Shown here: piece by piece, positions 24,202 to 35,596 of the stretch
How the letters are laid out: each line of letters begins with the position of its first letter
Position numbering within the stretch: the first letter of the stretch is position 1
DNA from: Leucaena leucocephala
Lineage: Eukaryota > Streptophyta > Magnoliopsida > Fabales > Fabaceae
Direction of reading: 5' to 3'
Length of the DNA stretch: 64,000 nt
NCBI GenBank assembly: GCA_037074615.1
Contig: CM073560.1
Span: 1,805,501-1,869,500 of the forward strand
The notes under the pieces: model-generated
The model's input: the letters and a program-made list of their open reading frames with translations, nothing else
What the model was told of the DNA's origin: nothing
Databases searched by the model: none
Made by a program: the position numbers and the translations under genes

Positions 24202-25854
24202 TCACCATCCTGGTAACTTCATCTGATTATTTAACTCATTTAATACACAAACAACTTCCAATGGAAGATTCAGTGAAACTCCTGCAGAAAATTCATGAAC
24301 CACCCCACATATTTCAATCATGCTACAACCTGGGATTTCCTTTTGGATTCCTCTTTCTTTCATTAGATTTCTAACTCTTTTAGTAGCATCAAACTGGCCA
24401 GCTTTGGCATATATGTCACACAAGTTCATATAGAAGGCATGATTATGAGGCTCTAAGTTAATCAAATGAATGGCTACCTTTTCTCCTAGCTCCATATTCC
24501 CATGCATCTGACAACCACCAAGCAATGAACCCCACACATAAACATCAGGCTTCATTGGCATCTCTCTTATTAGTCTCTCTGCTTCCTCAAAGAGCTTGGC
24601 TCGGCTAAGAATGTCAACCATGCAAGCATAGTGATAAACCTGAGGTTCAATTGAGTAAACATTTTTCATCATGTTAAAGCACCACCGACCTTTCTTTACC
24701 AAACCAGAATGAGCACAAGCAGACAATAAGCCCACGAAAGTTACATGGTTTGGCTTCACTCCAGCTTTTTCCATCCCTAGAAAGCAATCGAAAGCCTTCT
24801 CGCCTGAGCCGTGAAGAGCGAGCACCGAAATCATCGCCGTCCATGCAGAAGCATCCTTAATCTCAGCTGGCATTTCTTTGAAGATCTCAACTGCTTGATC
24901 TGCATTCCCACACTTACCATACATATTCACAAGTGATGTTCCAATTACCACATCACATTCTAGCCCACTTCTTCTCAGATAACTATGAACCCATTTCCCG
25001 TGATCGATAGACCCAAGTTGAGCACAAGCTGAAAGGACACTAGCTATTGTGAATTTATCAGGCTCAACCGTGTTATCTTCTTTGCTGGAAACCCGCATTT
25101 GATGGAAAAGTTGCAGTGACTCTTTTGGTCTGCCACCTTGAACCAACCCTGTAATAATTGAGTTCCAAGTTATGATATTCTTCTTCTCACTCATCCGCGT
25201 GAACAATTCCACTGCATTGTCAAGCTCTCCATTTCTCAGAAACCCAATAATCATTGAGTTCCAGGTTACAATATCTCTCACTCGCATTTCATCAAACAGC
25301 TTCCTGGCATTACTTAACAACCTACATGCCATGTACAAGTTTATCAAGGAATTCCCAACAAAAATATCATCATAAAATCCAAACTTGACGACTTGGGCAT
25401 GAATTCCTACGCCAGTAACTTCATCCAGATTCCTTGTGCAATCCTTTAAAAGGAATGGGAAAGTGAGGTTATTTGGTAAGATGCCATTGCGAAGCATTTC
25501 TCTATAAAGCGATAGGGCCCTGCAGATGTGGCTATCTTCACCACCATCCTTCAAACCCGCGTATGATCTAAGCATGATATTGTAGGCACGAATTTCCGGG
25601 TTCTTTACCGTCCGGAAAACATTAGAAGCATAAGTGAAGGAACCCCAATTCGAAAAAGCACAAAAGAAGAGGAGACGAGTAATGAGATAATATTGGTCAT
25701 CGGTAGGTAATAATGGGGACTTAAGAATCTGGGTATGGATTTGTTTGACCTCTCTGAAATTCTTGCATTCTTCAATTAATTTTGAGAGGGAGTTCTTCAG
25801 ACTTCTGGGTTCGACCGTTTTGAACTCTAGGCGGGTAACCATAATAACTGACAC
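24202..25854 (-). CDS. Pentatricopeptide repeat protein, PLS class with E-type tail
   Basis: Organelle RNA-binding protein, usually acting in site-specific RNA editing or processing. A single uninterrupted exon of 1,653 nt encodes 550 aa. Tandem PPR motifs of P, L and S lengths run from about residue 85 to 455, for example DIVTWNSMIIGFLRNGELDN, TVEPDKFTIASVLSACAQLG and VKPNHVTFVGLLSACAHSGL. They are followed by an E-type domain (EAERLIREMPMKPDVYVWGS to VRNLMKERGIQKEIPGCSMI) and a short E+-like end. There is no C-terminal DYW deaminase domain, so editing would need a partner. MVTRLEF, four codons downstream, is an alternative start. Lack of introns is typical of the family. The target organelle cannot be told from sequence alone. 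Confidence 0.94.
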   Translation of the reverse strand: MSVIMVTRLEFKTVEPRSLKNSLSKLIEECKNFREVKQIHTQILKSPLLPTDDQYYLITRLLFFCAFSNWGSFTYASNVFRTVKNPEIRAYNIMLRSYAGLKDGGEDSHICRALSLYREMLRNGILPNNLTFPFLLKDCTRNLDEVTGVGIHAQVVKFGFYDDIFVGNSLINLYMACRLLSNARKLFDEMRVRDIVTWNSMIIGFLRNGELDNAVELFTRMSEKKNIITWNSIITGLVQGGRPKESLQLFHQMRVSSKEDNTVEPDKFTIASVLSACAQLGSIDHGKWVHSYLRRSGLECDVVIGTSLVNMYGKCGNADQAVEIFKEMPAEIKDASAWTAMISVLALHGSGEKAFDCFLGMEKAGVKPNHVTFVGLLSACAHSGLVKKGRWCFNMMKNVYSIEPQVYHYACMVDILSRAKLFEEAERLIREMPMKPDVYVWGSLLGGCQMHGNMELGEKVAIHLINLEPHNHAFYMNLCDIYAKAGQFDATKRVRNLMKERGIQKEIPGCSMIEICGVVHEFSAGVSLNLPLEVVCVLNELNNQMKLPGW

Positions 25855-26425
25855 TAACGCCTACAAGCAAAACTCAAATCCCCTCGTTCACGTTCATGAA
25901 ACAATGGCTTATATAATTCCATGCAACGTAAGGATTAGGTACATATAAATGCCGGTTAAAGCCTAAATACAAATCTTCAAGTTTAAATTTCTTAACTCTA
26001 TGAAATTACGAACGACAGGACATGAACATGTTTTTCCCCAATAATTATTTTCTCGCGGTCACGCAAGAATTGCAACTCATTTTATTTTACTGCGAGACTT
26101 TCAAGCATGAATAAATATAATTATCATTTATTAATAAATTATATCATGCATTTCAATCAAAATAATATCATTACAATTATCAAAAGGTGAAAAGTAGTCA
26201 TGGGAACATAATTAACAGAATCTATATTTCCTTTTACCCACATATCTGCTCAGCCTTACATACACAAATCTAATCTCACGCTTTCATTATAGCAAAAAGT
26301 AAACAAAAATGATATCCTACTAGTTAAGAAGAGCGCTAATATTTTTCTTTTTCTATATTAAATAAAAAAAAGAACTGCTATAAGTATTTTAGTCTTCTTT
26401 GACTGGCTCAGCTCCTTTATCTTTC
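25855..26425. other. Intergenic, PPR promoter to helicase 3' end
   Basis: A 571-bp AT-rich spacer. It should hold the PPR 5' leader and the helicase 3' UTR. No other feature is seen. Confidence 0.6.
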
Positions 26426-29400
26426 TCACCATCTCTTTCCCCCTCTGTTGCCACTACCACCACCGCCTCTCCCGCCATTAGAACCACCGGAAAACTGACC
26501 ATTCCTCTGATTCGAGAAACCACCATTTTGGCCACCGCCTCTCCCGCCAGAAAATCTGTTTCCACGGCCACTACCTCTATTATTACCAAACCCACCATGA
26601 CCGCTGCCGCCATCAAATCTGCCCCCTCTTGATTGGTCTCTTTCTTGCAAACGTGGCAATACCTCTAATACTTCTAAGCTTATATTAGCAGCATTTTCCT
26701 GACCTAAAGGATAAATAAACATCACTTAATAAGAAAAATAACAGCCAAGATGAATGCTAAATGTAGGACCAAATCAACCACTACAAAGCTAATTCACATG
26801 CATATAGTTCAATGTAGAATTTTACCAGCAACATATGTATCTAAATCTTCAGCTGGCACATCAAAGACAGAGCCATTTCCATCTGCAGTCAGAGTAAGAC
26901 CCTTCACTGCCATAACCTTCTCCTCAGGCAGAAATCCCCTGAGGACTCCATATGCAAAACTAAAAACGAACAAAAAAGCCAACGGAAGGATCAGTTGAAA
27001 TAACAGATTTTCCCACAGCAAGGCAAACATCTAGACCTTTCAAAAAAACATCGCAAGCATTCTTAGGTAATCAGTAATCAGTAACTGATTTAGAGTAACA
27101 TGCAAGCGTCATAATTTAAGAACATGGTTTACTGTAAGGTTCTCACGATGGGGTGTAGATGGGTCTTCCAATCTCAAGAAGTAATGTGACATAATTCTCC
27201 ATGGAAGTAAGAAGTGATCTTTTCTTTATCTCAGTATAACCCTGCACATTATACAATCAATTTTTTGCCCAACTTAGAGAAGGGTATTGAAGATGAAGAG
27301 TTTGATGAGGGGGAAAACAAGAAATTATGATTGCAACAAAAAGCTAGATTGAGAAAATGTTGAAAGAATAGGGGACTCACAACAGCCTTGGCAAGAGCTT
27401 TTGCAAGTAATTCAACGGCTGTTAAACCAGAGTTTTTCAAAAGCTCCTCAGCAACAGACTTGAATGCAGGTATAACACTGCATTTATGACATTTGTTAAC
27501 AACAAAGACAGCATAAAATACCATTTGCATATACAACAACAACAACATGCCCTATCCCACTAGATGGAGTCAGCTATATGGATCGCACTACGCCATTTGC
27601 ATATAAGGAAAAAACACATGCCTGTCGGACACTTGGTTAATCATTTCAGCAGCATCCCCACCAACAGCTTTTGCAATATCAGCAGGCTGAGGAGCTGATA
27701 TGTGTTCAAATTTCACCCCTGAATCTCTTTCTATTTTAGATATATTTGACCGTCTTGGATCATAAAGCATAACTGCAACTCCAGTGTTGCCTGAAAATTT
27801 CAACCCCAGTATTATCAAAGTCTGATTACCCTAAACTTTCCCTTTCTGAACAAATATCAGCATTCTATTTATACCTGCCCGTCCTGTGCGGCCAGAACGA
27901 TGAATATAGGCTTCTACATCACGTGGTGGTTCACACTAAACCAAATATAAAGATCACCAATAAAGATTAGGAAAGTTATGATAATTACTCAATATAATAT
28001 AAGTAATTATGTAAATGCGTCAGAAATACCTGAATAATTAACTGAACATCCTTAATATCCAATCCCCGAGCTGCTACATTTGTGGCCACTAATGTCATGA
28101 ATTTCCCAGACCTAAAGCCAGACAATGTGACCTGCAAGTGGCAGGGTGCATTTCAGCGGATAAAAAGAGGAAAAAGAAATAAAAGTGTTGTCCATTAAAA
28201 AAATTGACAAAAAGCAAACATATCTGTTATAGGGATACAAAAGTTATGACACAGATCACCCAAACAGAACGTATATGATGGAAATTCCAAACAAGACAAT
28301 CATAAATTTTCATACATCTCACCTCGCGTTGTGTTTGTTGTATGTCACCATGTAGAGCTCGAGCTCCAGGCAAAAGCCCTGCAAGCTCAGAAGCTGACTC
28401 CTTTGTCTCAGTAAATATGATTGTTCGGCCTCCACTGAAACATAACCATCAAAATATAATGCGTCAAATTCAATAGATTCAACAGAGACATAAAAATGCC
28501 AAGCACATATTACAAGTGAATTATGAAAGTTCACCTGCTATAGGAGCGAATAATGTCTGGGATAAGCTGGGACCTGGCAGAACTCGTACATGGAAGAACA
28601 ATATGCCTAACATTGGTGCTAGCCTTCATTTTTTCATTCCCAACGAGATCAACAGTTTTCTTAACTGGTTTCAGAAACTTTGAGGAAATCAGGCAACAAA
28701 ATCATATTCGGCAACAAAACTTTGGTAACAAGAAAAAAATTTGACACTAGAAACCATCACATAGAAGCATACATGCTTAACCCAGTCTGGCAAAGTAGCG
28801 CTGAATAGAAGTGTCTGAACTTTACTAACATCTTTAACCTTACCTGCATAACATATAGAGCATATTTTTACATCTCTGAAAAATATCTTATCATCCCAAA
28901 AACCTTTGACAACATCTCAATATTCTGTGACAATTTAACCATATTTGGAGTAAAGAATATCAACAAATAAGAAGGTGAAGAGTAATTAAAGTATCTTCCA
29001 TCAGATATGCATAATTTACTCTAAAATTGAAGCATAGCAGCATTCCATGCATTTCAGGGAGGGGGGAAAACACATACCCAGAATGAATTCAACATCTTCA
29101 ACAAAACCCATCTTCAGCATCTCATCTGCCTCATCAAGGACACGGAACCTTAGTTGGGTTAGGTTAATATTTTGCCTCTCTATATGATCCTACATGGATA
29201 TTCACATATAAATCAAGAACAAATTCTTTCTTAGACAAACTGAGGTTCCATCTTAAGCATAATTTAGTAACCATAACAAGGAATAAAAGAAGCTCTATAA
29301 TGCATAGAGACACACGTGCATGCACTATGGTAATCACCTTTATGCGGCCTGGTGTTCCAACAGCAATATCAACACCTCGCTTGAGCTTAATTTCTTGCGC

Positions 29401-30506
29401 TTGATATGGAGCTCCACCATACAAACAGCAAGAAACCAAACCCAATGCCTCGCCATAAACTTCAAAGTCAGAGAACACCTAATGCATCACATAACACAAT
29501 ATAAACAAAAGGAAAAAACAATATCCATATATCAATCACATATGAAGATTTTTCTGCAACCACCTCTTGCGTGATGTACCTGAGAGGCCAATTCTCTAGT
29601 AGGCAAGAGCACAAGAACGCTTGGAGATCTCCCATAGGCAGTTTTTTTGGATTCTTTAGCAGGACCATTGGTTAAAGACTCTAGTATGGGCAACACAAAA
29701 GCCAACGTTTTACCCTACATTTTTCCAACAGAAGACAGTTAATACAAACAATAAAAAATTGAAACCAGTCAAATGCAGAATGGCCTTGCTGAACCTTTGC
29801 CTCCAAGCGGTATATATAACAACTATATAACTAAATGTGCATGTTAACTTAACAGGAATTCTGCACCTGGATTCGGTAATTGTTCCCCTACGGTGCTCCC
29901 AAAAACACACGCTTTAACTATTTAGAGCTAGGAAATCATAAGCATTTGTAAATACACAAAAGGATTAAAAAAAGAGAACACACCTGACCAGTGCGAGCCC
30001 GACCGACCAAATCAGAACCATCTAGAATGGTATCAAAAGTCATGGCCTGAATGGGAAACAGAGATTCAATCCCTTTCTCCTTCAACTTCGCCCGCAAGGG
30101 CTCCGATATCCGAAAGTTCGAAGTTGCATTGGGATCCTTCTTCTTCTTCTCGAGCTCTTCCCCTCCCATGTCAGGTTCCTCGAATTTCGGCTTTTTATTC
30201 TTGTTTCTCTTCTCCTGACTCTTCGCCCTCGAACTTTCGGGCTCAACTAACTCCGACCTACTCTCTCTTCTCTCCAACCCCATCACTATCCGAATATTTA
30301 CGCTTCTTGGTCTCCTTCTTCTTCGCCTTCTTGTCCGAAAGCCCATCTTGGTCAGAAGCAGACCCCTTCACATTTCTTGTAAGTTTAGAACTTTTCTTGC
30401 TCTCCTTACCAATGCATTCCTCTTCGGTTAAAATATTGTTCTTCATCTTCTTCTCCTTCTTCCCCTTCTTCTCTTTGGGGCTCACAGAGGGGGCTAAAGA
30501 AGACAT
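26426..30506 (-). CDS. DEAD-box ATP-dependent RNA helicase, RH7 type (frame break in exon 1)
   Basis: Nucleolar RNA helicase family with roles in rRNA processing. Fourteen exons inferred: 29984-30506, 29580-29714, 29338-29478, 29078-29189, 28773-28843, 28535-28677 (or -28689), 28323-28434, 28030-28131, 27875-27935, 27622-27790, 27381-27477, 27147-27241, 26826-26959 and 26426-26703. Motifs in order: Q motif (FPIQAMTFD), I (ARTGQGKT), Ia (PTRELA), Ib (TPGR), II (DEAD), III (SAT), V (ARGLD), VI (HRSGRTGRAG), then a GUCT-like domain and an RGG-rich tail. Oddities: a Lys-rich N terminus whose frame breaks by 2 nt in a GA run at about 30258-30276; intron 5 lacks an AG at the position that would keep all family residues; intron 10 has a GC donor. 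Translation from ATG 30346 or 30286 would still give the whole helicase core. Confidence 0.9.
27534..27592 (-). mobile_element. 59-bp 5'-truncated LINE stub in helicase intron 10
   Basis: A (TTG)n-tailed fragment (plus strand caacaacaacaac then ccctatcccactagatgg...) matches the last bases of the LINE at 32922-33951. It is bounded by perfect 13-bp direct repeats ccatttgcatata (27521-27533 and 27593-27605), the target-site duplication. The first bases of the repeat overlap LINE sequence (cgccatt), suggesting microhomology at the 5' junction. Confidence 0.85.
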
Positions 30507-32236
30507 GATGTGTGTTAAATGAGAAAAATGTGTATAAAATAGGTTAGGTTATGTGTAGAAGGTACACGAAAAGAGAGAAGGAAGGGGAGAGAATTCTCCC
30601 GCTGCTTCCAAGAAGGGATCAAGGCAGTGAGCTGCCGAAGAGCGAGCAGGAGAAAACGAAGCCATTAGCCTGAGGTTTCCGGTTTAATGGTTGCGCCAGA
30701 TGGCGCCGAATTCTAATTTATGGACCGTTGGAGGGAGAAAACCTCAATTCTTTCTCAATGGTCCCTTGACTCCCTTCTTTTGTTTTTTGGCTAATGATGG
30801 TACTATAAATAAATATTTAAATTTAATAAGAAGTATAGTTCAGGGCTTCAATTCAATTTTATTATATTTTGATTAGTGTCAAAAAAGTTATTATATTGTA
30901 GAAACGCATCACAAAATTAAAAACAAAAATAAGTTTTAAAGATTTTCTTTTTTAAGTTAATTTATTAATATCTTTTCCATAGATTTATAATTTGTATTAA
31001 AAATAAAAGTAAATTTTATAATCCATATAAAAAAATACATTTTATAATATGGAAAAAATCATAATTGTCGTATTTTTTAATAACTGGATTAGATTCTATC
31101 AATTTAGAATTTTAATGTAATTTACTTTTTTAGTGTTAGATTGATCGAAGTCTTAAATTCATATCAATCTTGAAATCATTTTTGTCTGAATAAAAACAAA
31201 ACTGCCAGGTGCTGTAATATTAATTATATTATATTTTAGAAATTACAAATAGAAATTGTCAACCTAGAAGTTATGATTACATCGTATAAGGTAAAAAATT
31301 AATTTTCTACTAACGAATACAAGCCTCCTTCCCATATCAAAAGTTAACAATCAGGGTTAAGCGTCAAATTTACAACCAAACTAAACTTTTTTCAACTTAA
31401 ATCCAAACGTATAAATTGTCGTGAGGTTTTCTAGGGGGGAAAAACGTAACATATGTATATGTTTTCAAGTTCTTCCACCGCAAGATCATAAATTGCATAC
31501 TTTTTGACACTTACGGCAAGAGAATGTCTTGCTTGATTCAAAAGTTTCTCATATGTGTTACAATTTTTTTTAAAAAAAAAATTAATAGTAAATATTTAAA
31601 ATTCCTTTTCATTTATGACTACTAATATTTTTAAAATCAAACTCATCTTTCAATTAGTGAAAACACTAAATCACATTCAAAAATAATTACATTAGCGTTG
31701 GAGCTTACATGAAAAATAAATCCGAAACAATGTAAACCAAGATTTAAATTTCTATTAAAAAGTATATCCACATTTAATATCTAACAGTGCCTAAAATAGA
31801 ATTATTTCTATGCTTAAAAAAATAAATAAATTGAACAGATTGCATAACAAGTTCTACCTACTGTTGCTTAATAGGAATGCAACGTAAGTACAAAACTGAA
31901 TCCCATGCCTCAGTTTGATTTTTTTTTTTTTTTGGTGAATCTCAGTTTGATACTTTTTAACACTAAAATATTTAAAGTGATTCTTGCACATGCTGTAATC
32001 TATATTTAACGTAATCTAAATTGTCTAGCAAGCTCCTATTTATTATTTAACATCACGTATTGAAACATTGCAGTGAACATAATAAGTCAGACAAAACAAG
32101 CAAAGCCATAGAATACACTGAATCAGACCATGGGTCATTTTATACATATCGTGTTTCTATTTCTTTCGCAGTAAATACTAAGTTTCCTAGTTACAGAGAA
32201 CTGGAGAGATAGATGTAAAGAACATATATCATATAT
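30507..32236. other. Intergenic, helicase promoter to ATS3-like 3' end
   Basis: About 1.7 kb. The first 200 bp are relatively GC-rich leader and promoter sequence of the helicase gene. The rest is AT-rich with homopolymer A/T tracts (for example 31568-31580 and 31919-31934). No gene or well-formed repeat is recognised. Confidence 0.6.
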
Positions 32237-34824
32237 CTACATCCAGAAACCAAAAACAAACCCTAGAACAACAAATAAAAACCATTTCCCGCTAGATAGT
32301 TGGATTGAAGATGAAGCAGCATTGCACAAATTAAACCCGTACCACGTATCTGAGGGAATGAATGTATTGTAGTTAAATGTAACAGCCCTTGTGTTATGAC
32401 CGTAAATTTGCACACTTCGTGGATTCCAGCCATCGGGTCCAGTTCTGTATAGGTACACGTAGCAAATCTGATATGCACATGGACCATTTATCTGAAATGT
32501 ATCTGAAGAACACCGCTCAAATGCTTTTGAAGATGGATCATCTAGTCTTGGTGCATATATCTGATCAATAATATGATAAAAAGAAGCAAGAATAAGCCCC
32601 CTCAGCTTGTTAAAAGCGTGTCTAAAATCAGGATTCCTTTCTTTCTGATTTGACTAATTGGGCCTTTTATATGAAATCTTGTCAACATGGATTCTAAAGC
32701 TATCAATCTACTATTGTTTTCCCCAATATCACAAAGAAAATTTATTGTTCTGCTCTTGATGCTTCATACTTTATCAGTTAAATCATTATCCTTCCTATAT
32801 ATACCAATATAGAATACAGAGGAAACTACCATTAGGGTCCCTAAAAGATGCAAGTTCCATCTCCTGGATGATTGGAAAATAATTACTATAATTAAACTTC
32901 AAAATTTGTTTAAACGATCAACAATAACAACAACAAAGCCTTATCCCATTAAATAGGGTCGGCTACATGGATCATACGACGCCATTGTGCTCTATCAAAA
33001 ACTAAATCCTTGGTTAAGTTATTGACCAGGAGATCCCGCTTAATGACCTCGTTGAGCGTTCTCTTTGGCCTTCCTCTATTCCTTTTAACCGGGCTCCCTA
33101 CGATTTGATCCACCCTCCTCACTGGCGCATCCCTTGGCCTTCTTTGTACGTGTCCAAACCACCTAAGACGGTTCTCTACCATTTTCTCCTCAATAGATGC
33201 CACTCCAACTCTTCCCCGTATTTGTTCATTACGAATCTTATCTTTTCTTGTATGCCCACACATCCATCTCAACATCCTCATCTCAGCTACCCCGACTTTA
33301 TGCTCTTGCTGTCCTTTTAAAGCCCAACATTCACTTCCATAAAGCATTGCTGGTCTTATAGCAGTGCGATAAAACTTTCCTTTTAATTTATCTGGTACTT
33401 TCCGATCACATATAACCCCAGTAGCCTTTCTCCATTTAAACCACCCAGCTTGAATTCTATGATTAACATCCTCCAAAATTTCACCATCTTTCTGTATAAT
33501 TGATCCCAAATATTTGAACTTATCTATTTGTGGAACAACTTGATCTCCCAATTTGACCTCCAAGTTATTTCTAACTTGCCTCTTATCAAAATTACAATGC
33601 ATATATTCAGTCTTACTTCTACTCAGACGAAAACCCTTCGACTCTAAAGTACTTCTCCATAACTCAAGTTTAAAATTAATCTCTTCTCTTGACTCTGCCA
33701 CAAGAACTATATCGTCTGCAAAAAGCATGTACTTAGGGATTTCTTCTTAAATAGGCTTGGTTAGAACATCCACTACTAAATTAAATAAATAAGGACTCAA
33801 GGATGATCCCTGATGAAGACCAATCCTTATAGGAAAATCCTTTGTTTCGCCCCCAGACGTTCTTACAGTAGTTGTTACCCCCTCATACATATCTTTTATT
33901 GCCTTGATATATGCCATGCGCACACCTTTTTTTTCCAAAGCTTTCCATACATGTTTAAACGATCAATATGATATTAATATTACCTGACTTCTGAGGACTA
34001 AAGTGATGAATCATGCATCTTTCAGAACCAATCAGTAGTTGACTCTAGAACAACTCAAGTTGGAACAATCAAAATACCTAGAAAAGGAGTTCAAGTTCCT
34101 AGTGCTAACAAAACAGGACAACGAATAAAATGAAATGATTCACCAAAAAATTAAGAATAAAATGACAGAATCAGGTCGTAACTAGGATGAACTCGAAGGA
34201 ATTGAATAATTCCGATTCTTACTTCAGTTCCTGAGTTTAACTTCAATTTCTCCATGTTCCATATAATCTGAATGTTACTCCAATTTGAATGAGTCGATCT
34301 TGAACCAATTAAAGAACCAAAAGGTTTCAACTCCCAAAATACTAAAATATTCTCAAGACAACTAAATCCCAATTAAAATTAGAACTCATCTTACAGCAAA
34401 TGCAATAAATAAATTGATGAAACCAACATAGTAAAAAATCAGACCTGATTGCCATAAGCATCCCCAAAAGAAATACTGATCTGATCCCTTGTATATACAG
34501 GAGACGAACAACTCGTAGATATAATCACCGTATAAGGACAGCTCCCTACGTTCTTCATCTGTATCACGAAAAACGAAAGAAATTGAGAAGGAAACTTACA
34601 TGCTATATCATAGTTCATATCTGAAGAAACAGGATTAAGGAATCGAATAGCGAGAAATTAATCACGAAAAGAGGATTTGTGAGGCATACCCGGATATAGC
34701 TGACATTGAAGGATTCGGCGGCGTGAGGAAGTGGAGTAGAAGATTGGAACTCTGCGACTGAGAGAGTTGCTCCAATTCCAAAGGCAAACAAGAATAGGAG
34801 CTGCAGAAATACATCCGTCTTCAT
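32237..34824 (-). CDS. Embryo-specific protein ATS3-like, PLAT-related, secreted
   Basis: Member of the plant embryo-specific 3 (ATS3) family, small secreted PLAT/LH2-like proteins of unknown biochemical role. Three exons: 34690-34824, 34445-34558 and 32237-32560 (573 nt, 190 aa). Residues 1-23 are a signal peptide. The domain runs FNVSYIR-MKNVGSCPYTV, SCSSPVYTRDQISISFGDAYG, YAPRLDD, then paired cysteines in ERCSSDTFQINGPCAYQICY and YLYRTGPDGW, ending WYGFNLCN. The extreme C terminus (WFLFVVLGFVFGFWM) is hydrophobic and could be a membrane or GPI-type tail. Intron 2 is 1.9 kb because an RTE-like LINE inserted there. All splice sites are canonical. Confidence 0.92.
32922..33951 (-). mobile_element. 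5'-truncated RTE-like LINE with 15-bp target-site duplication
   Basis: A 1,030-bp non-LTR retrotransposon fragment lying in intron 2 of the ATS3-like gene, on the same strand. Its reading frames 33747-33938 and 32949-33728 encode the end of a reverse transcriptase (KAIKDMYEG, GLHQGSSLSPYLFNLVVDVL, then FADDIVLV with the catalytic DD) and the following cysteine/arginine-rich C-terminal region (ECWALKG, RMLRWMCGHTRKD, RLRWFGHVQRR). A single in-frame TAA just before EEIPKYMLFADD separates the two. The 3' end is a (TTG)n-like tract at 32922-32936. It is flanked by perfect 15-bp repeats tgtttaaacgatcaa (32907-32921 and 33952-33966). This layout is typical of plant RTE-clade LINEs. Confidence 0.93.
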
Positions 34825-35398
34825 CGTCTTCTCCGAAGCGAAACCTGAAGAGTCAATGATCGATACTGGATAGATATGGCTTCTGTGGAGTTATCTAATT
34901 TTTTTACAGATTGTGTATTTATGAGGCCTGAAATCGGTTGGTGCGTCGTTCGAGATCCACGAGTAAGCTATTTATGAGCTTCAGGCCAAACTAGACAAAA
35001 TGTCAAAATGACGTGTTAATTTGGATTATAAAATTTATAAATGATACGATTATTTTGTTAAAATTCGGCAAAATTGGAATTAGATTAGAAGGAAACAAAA
35101 TTTAAGATAAAATTAAAAGAAACAAATATGAAACAGAGGAATGACACATATGGTCATAGCTAAGGTGAAAATAGCATGAGAGGAAGACACGTATGCTTAT
35201 ACATAGTTCTTGAATCTTGACAAAATTCAATGTGCATTTATTTGCCCCCTTTCTTATTTATTCAATTTTTCATGTATACAAATAATAAAATAAATTTTAA
35301 ATTTCCCAAGAAAATTAAATAATAATATTATTTACAAATTATGTATATGACTTAGTTTAAGATTCTTTTTTCTGACATTGGTTTATAACTATATTTTT

Positions 35399-35596
35399 TT
35401 TAGTTGCCCACCCGGTTTACCGGAGCTTTGCCCCGGATCTGACCCGCGTCGCGCACCTGGCTATGGTGGGTGAGTCTCCCAACGGAAATTTTTTGCGTAC
35501 GCTAAGGCTCACCCACCATAGCCAGGTGCGAGACACGGGTCAGATCCAGATATAGTCGGGGTAAAGCTCCAGTGAACCGGGTAAGCAACAAAAAAA
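35399..35596. mobile_element. Inverted pair of SINE 3' halves (foldback)
   Basis: Left arm 35406-35474 (from gcccacccggtttaccgg) and right arm 35508-35587 (ending gaaccgggtaagc) are imperfect inverted complements of about 70-80 bp with a loop of about 33 bp. T-rich sequence precedes the left arm and A-rich sequence follows the right arm. Both arms match the SINE at 39258-39429. The left arm lacks an 8-nt segment (actatatc) present in the others. The loop matches the next segment of that SINE in the left-arm orientation. Confidence 0.8.

Noticed and set aside
26399..26632. Plus-strand Thr/Ser-rich frame
   Set aside because: Antisense of the RGG-rich helicase tail; low-complexity shadow.
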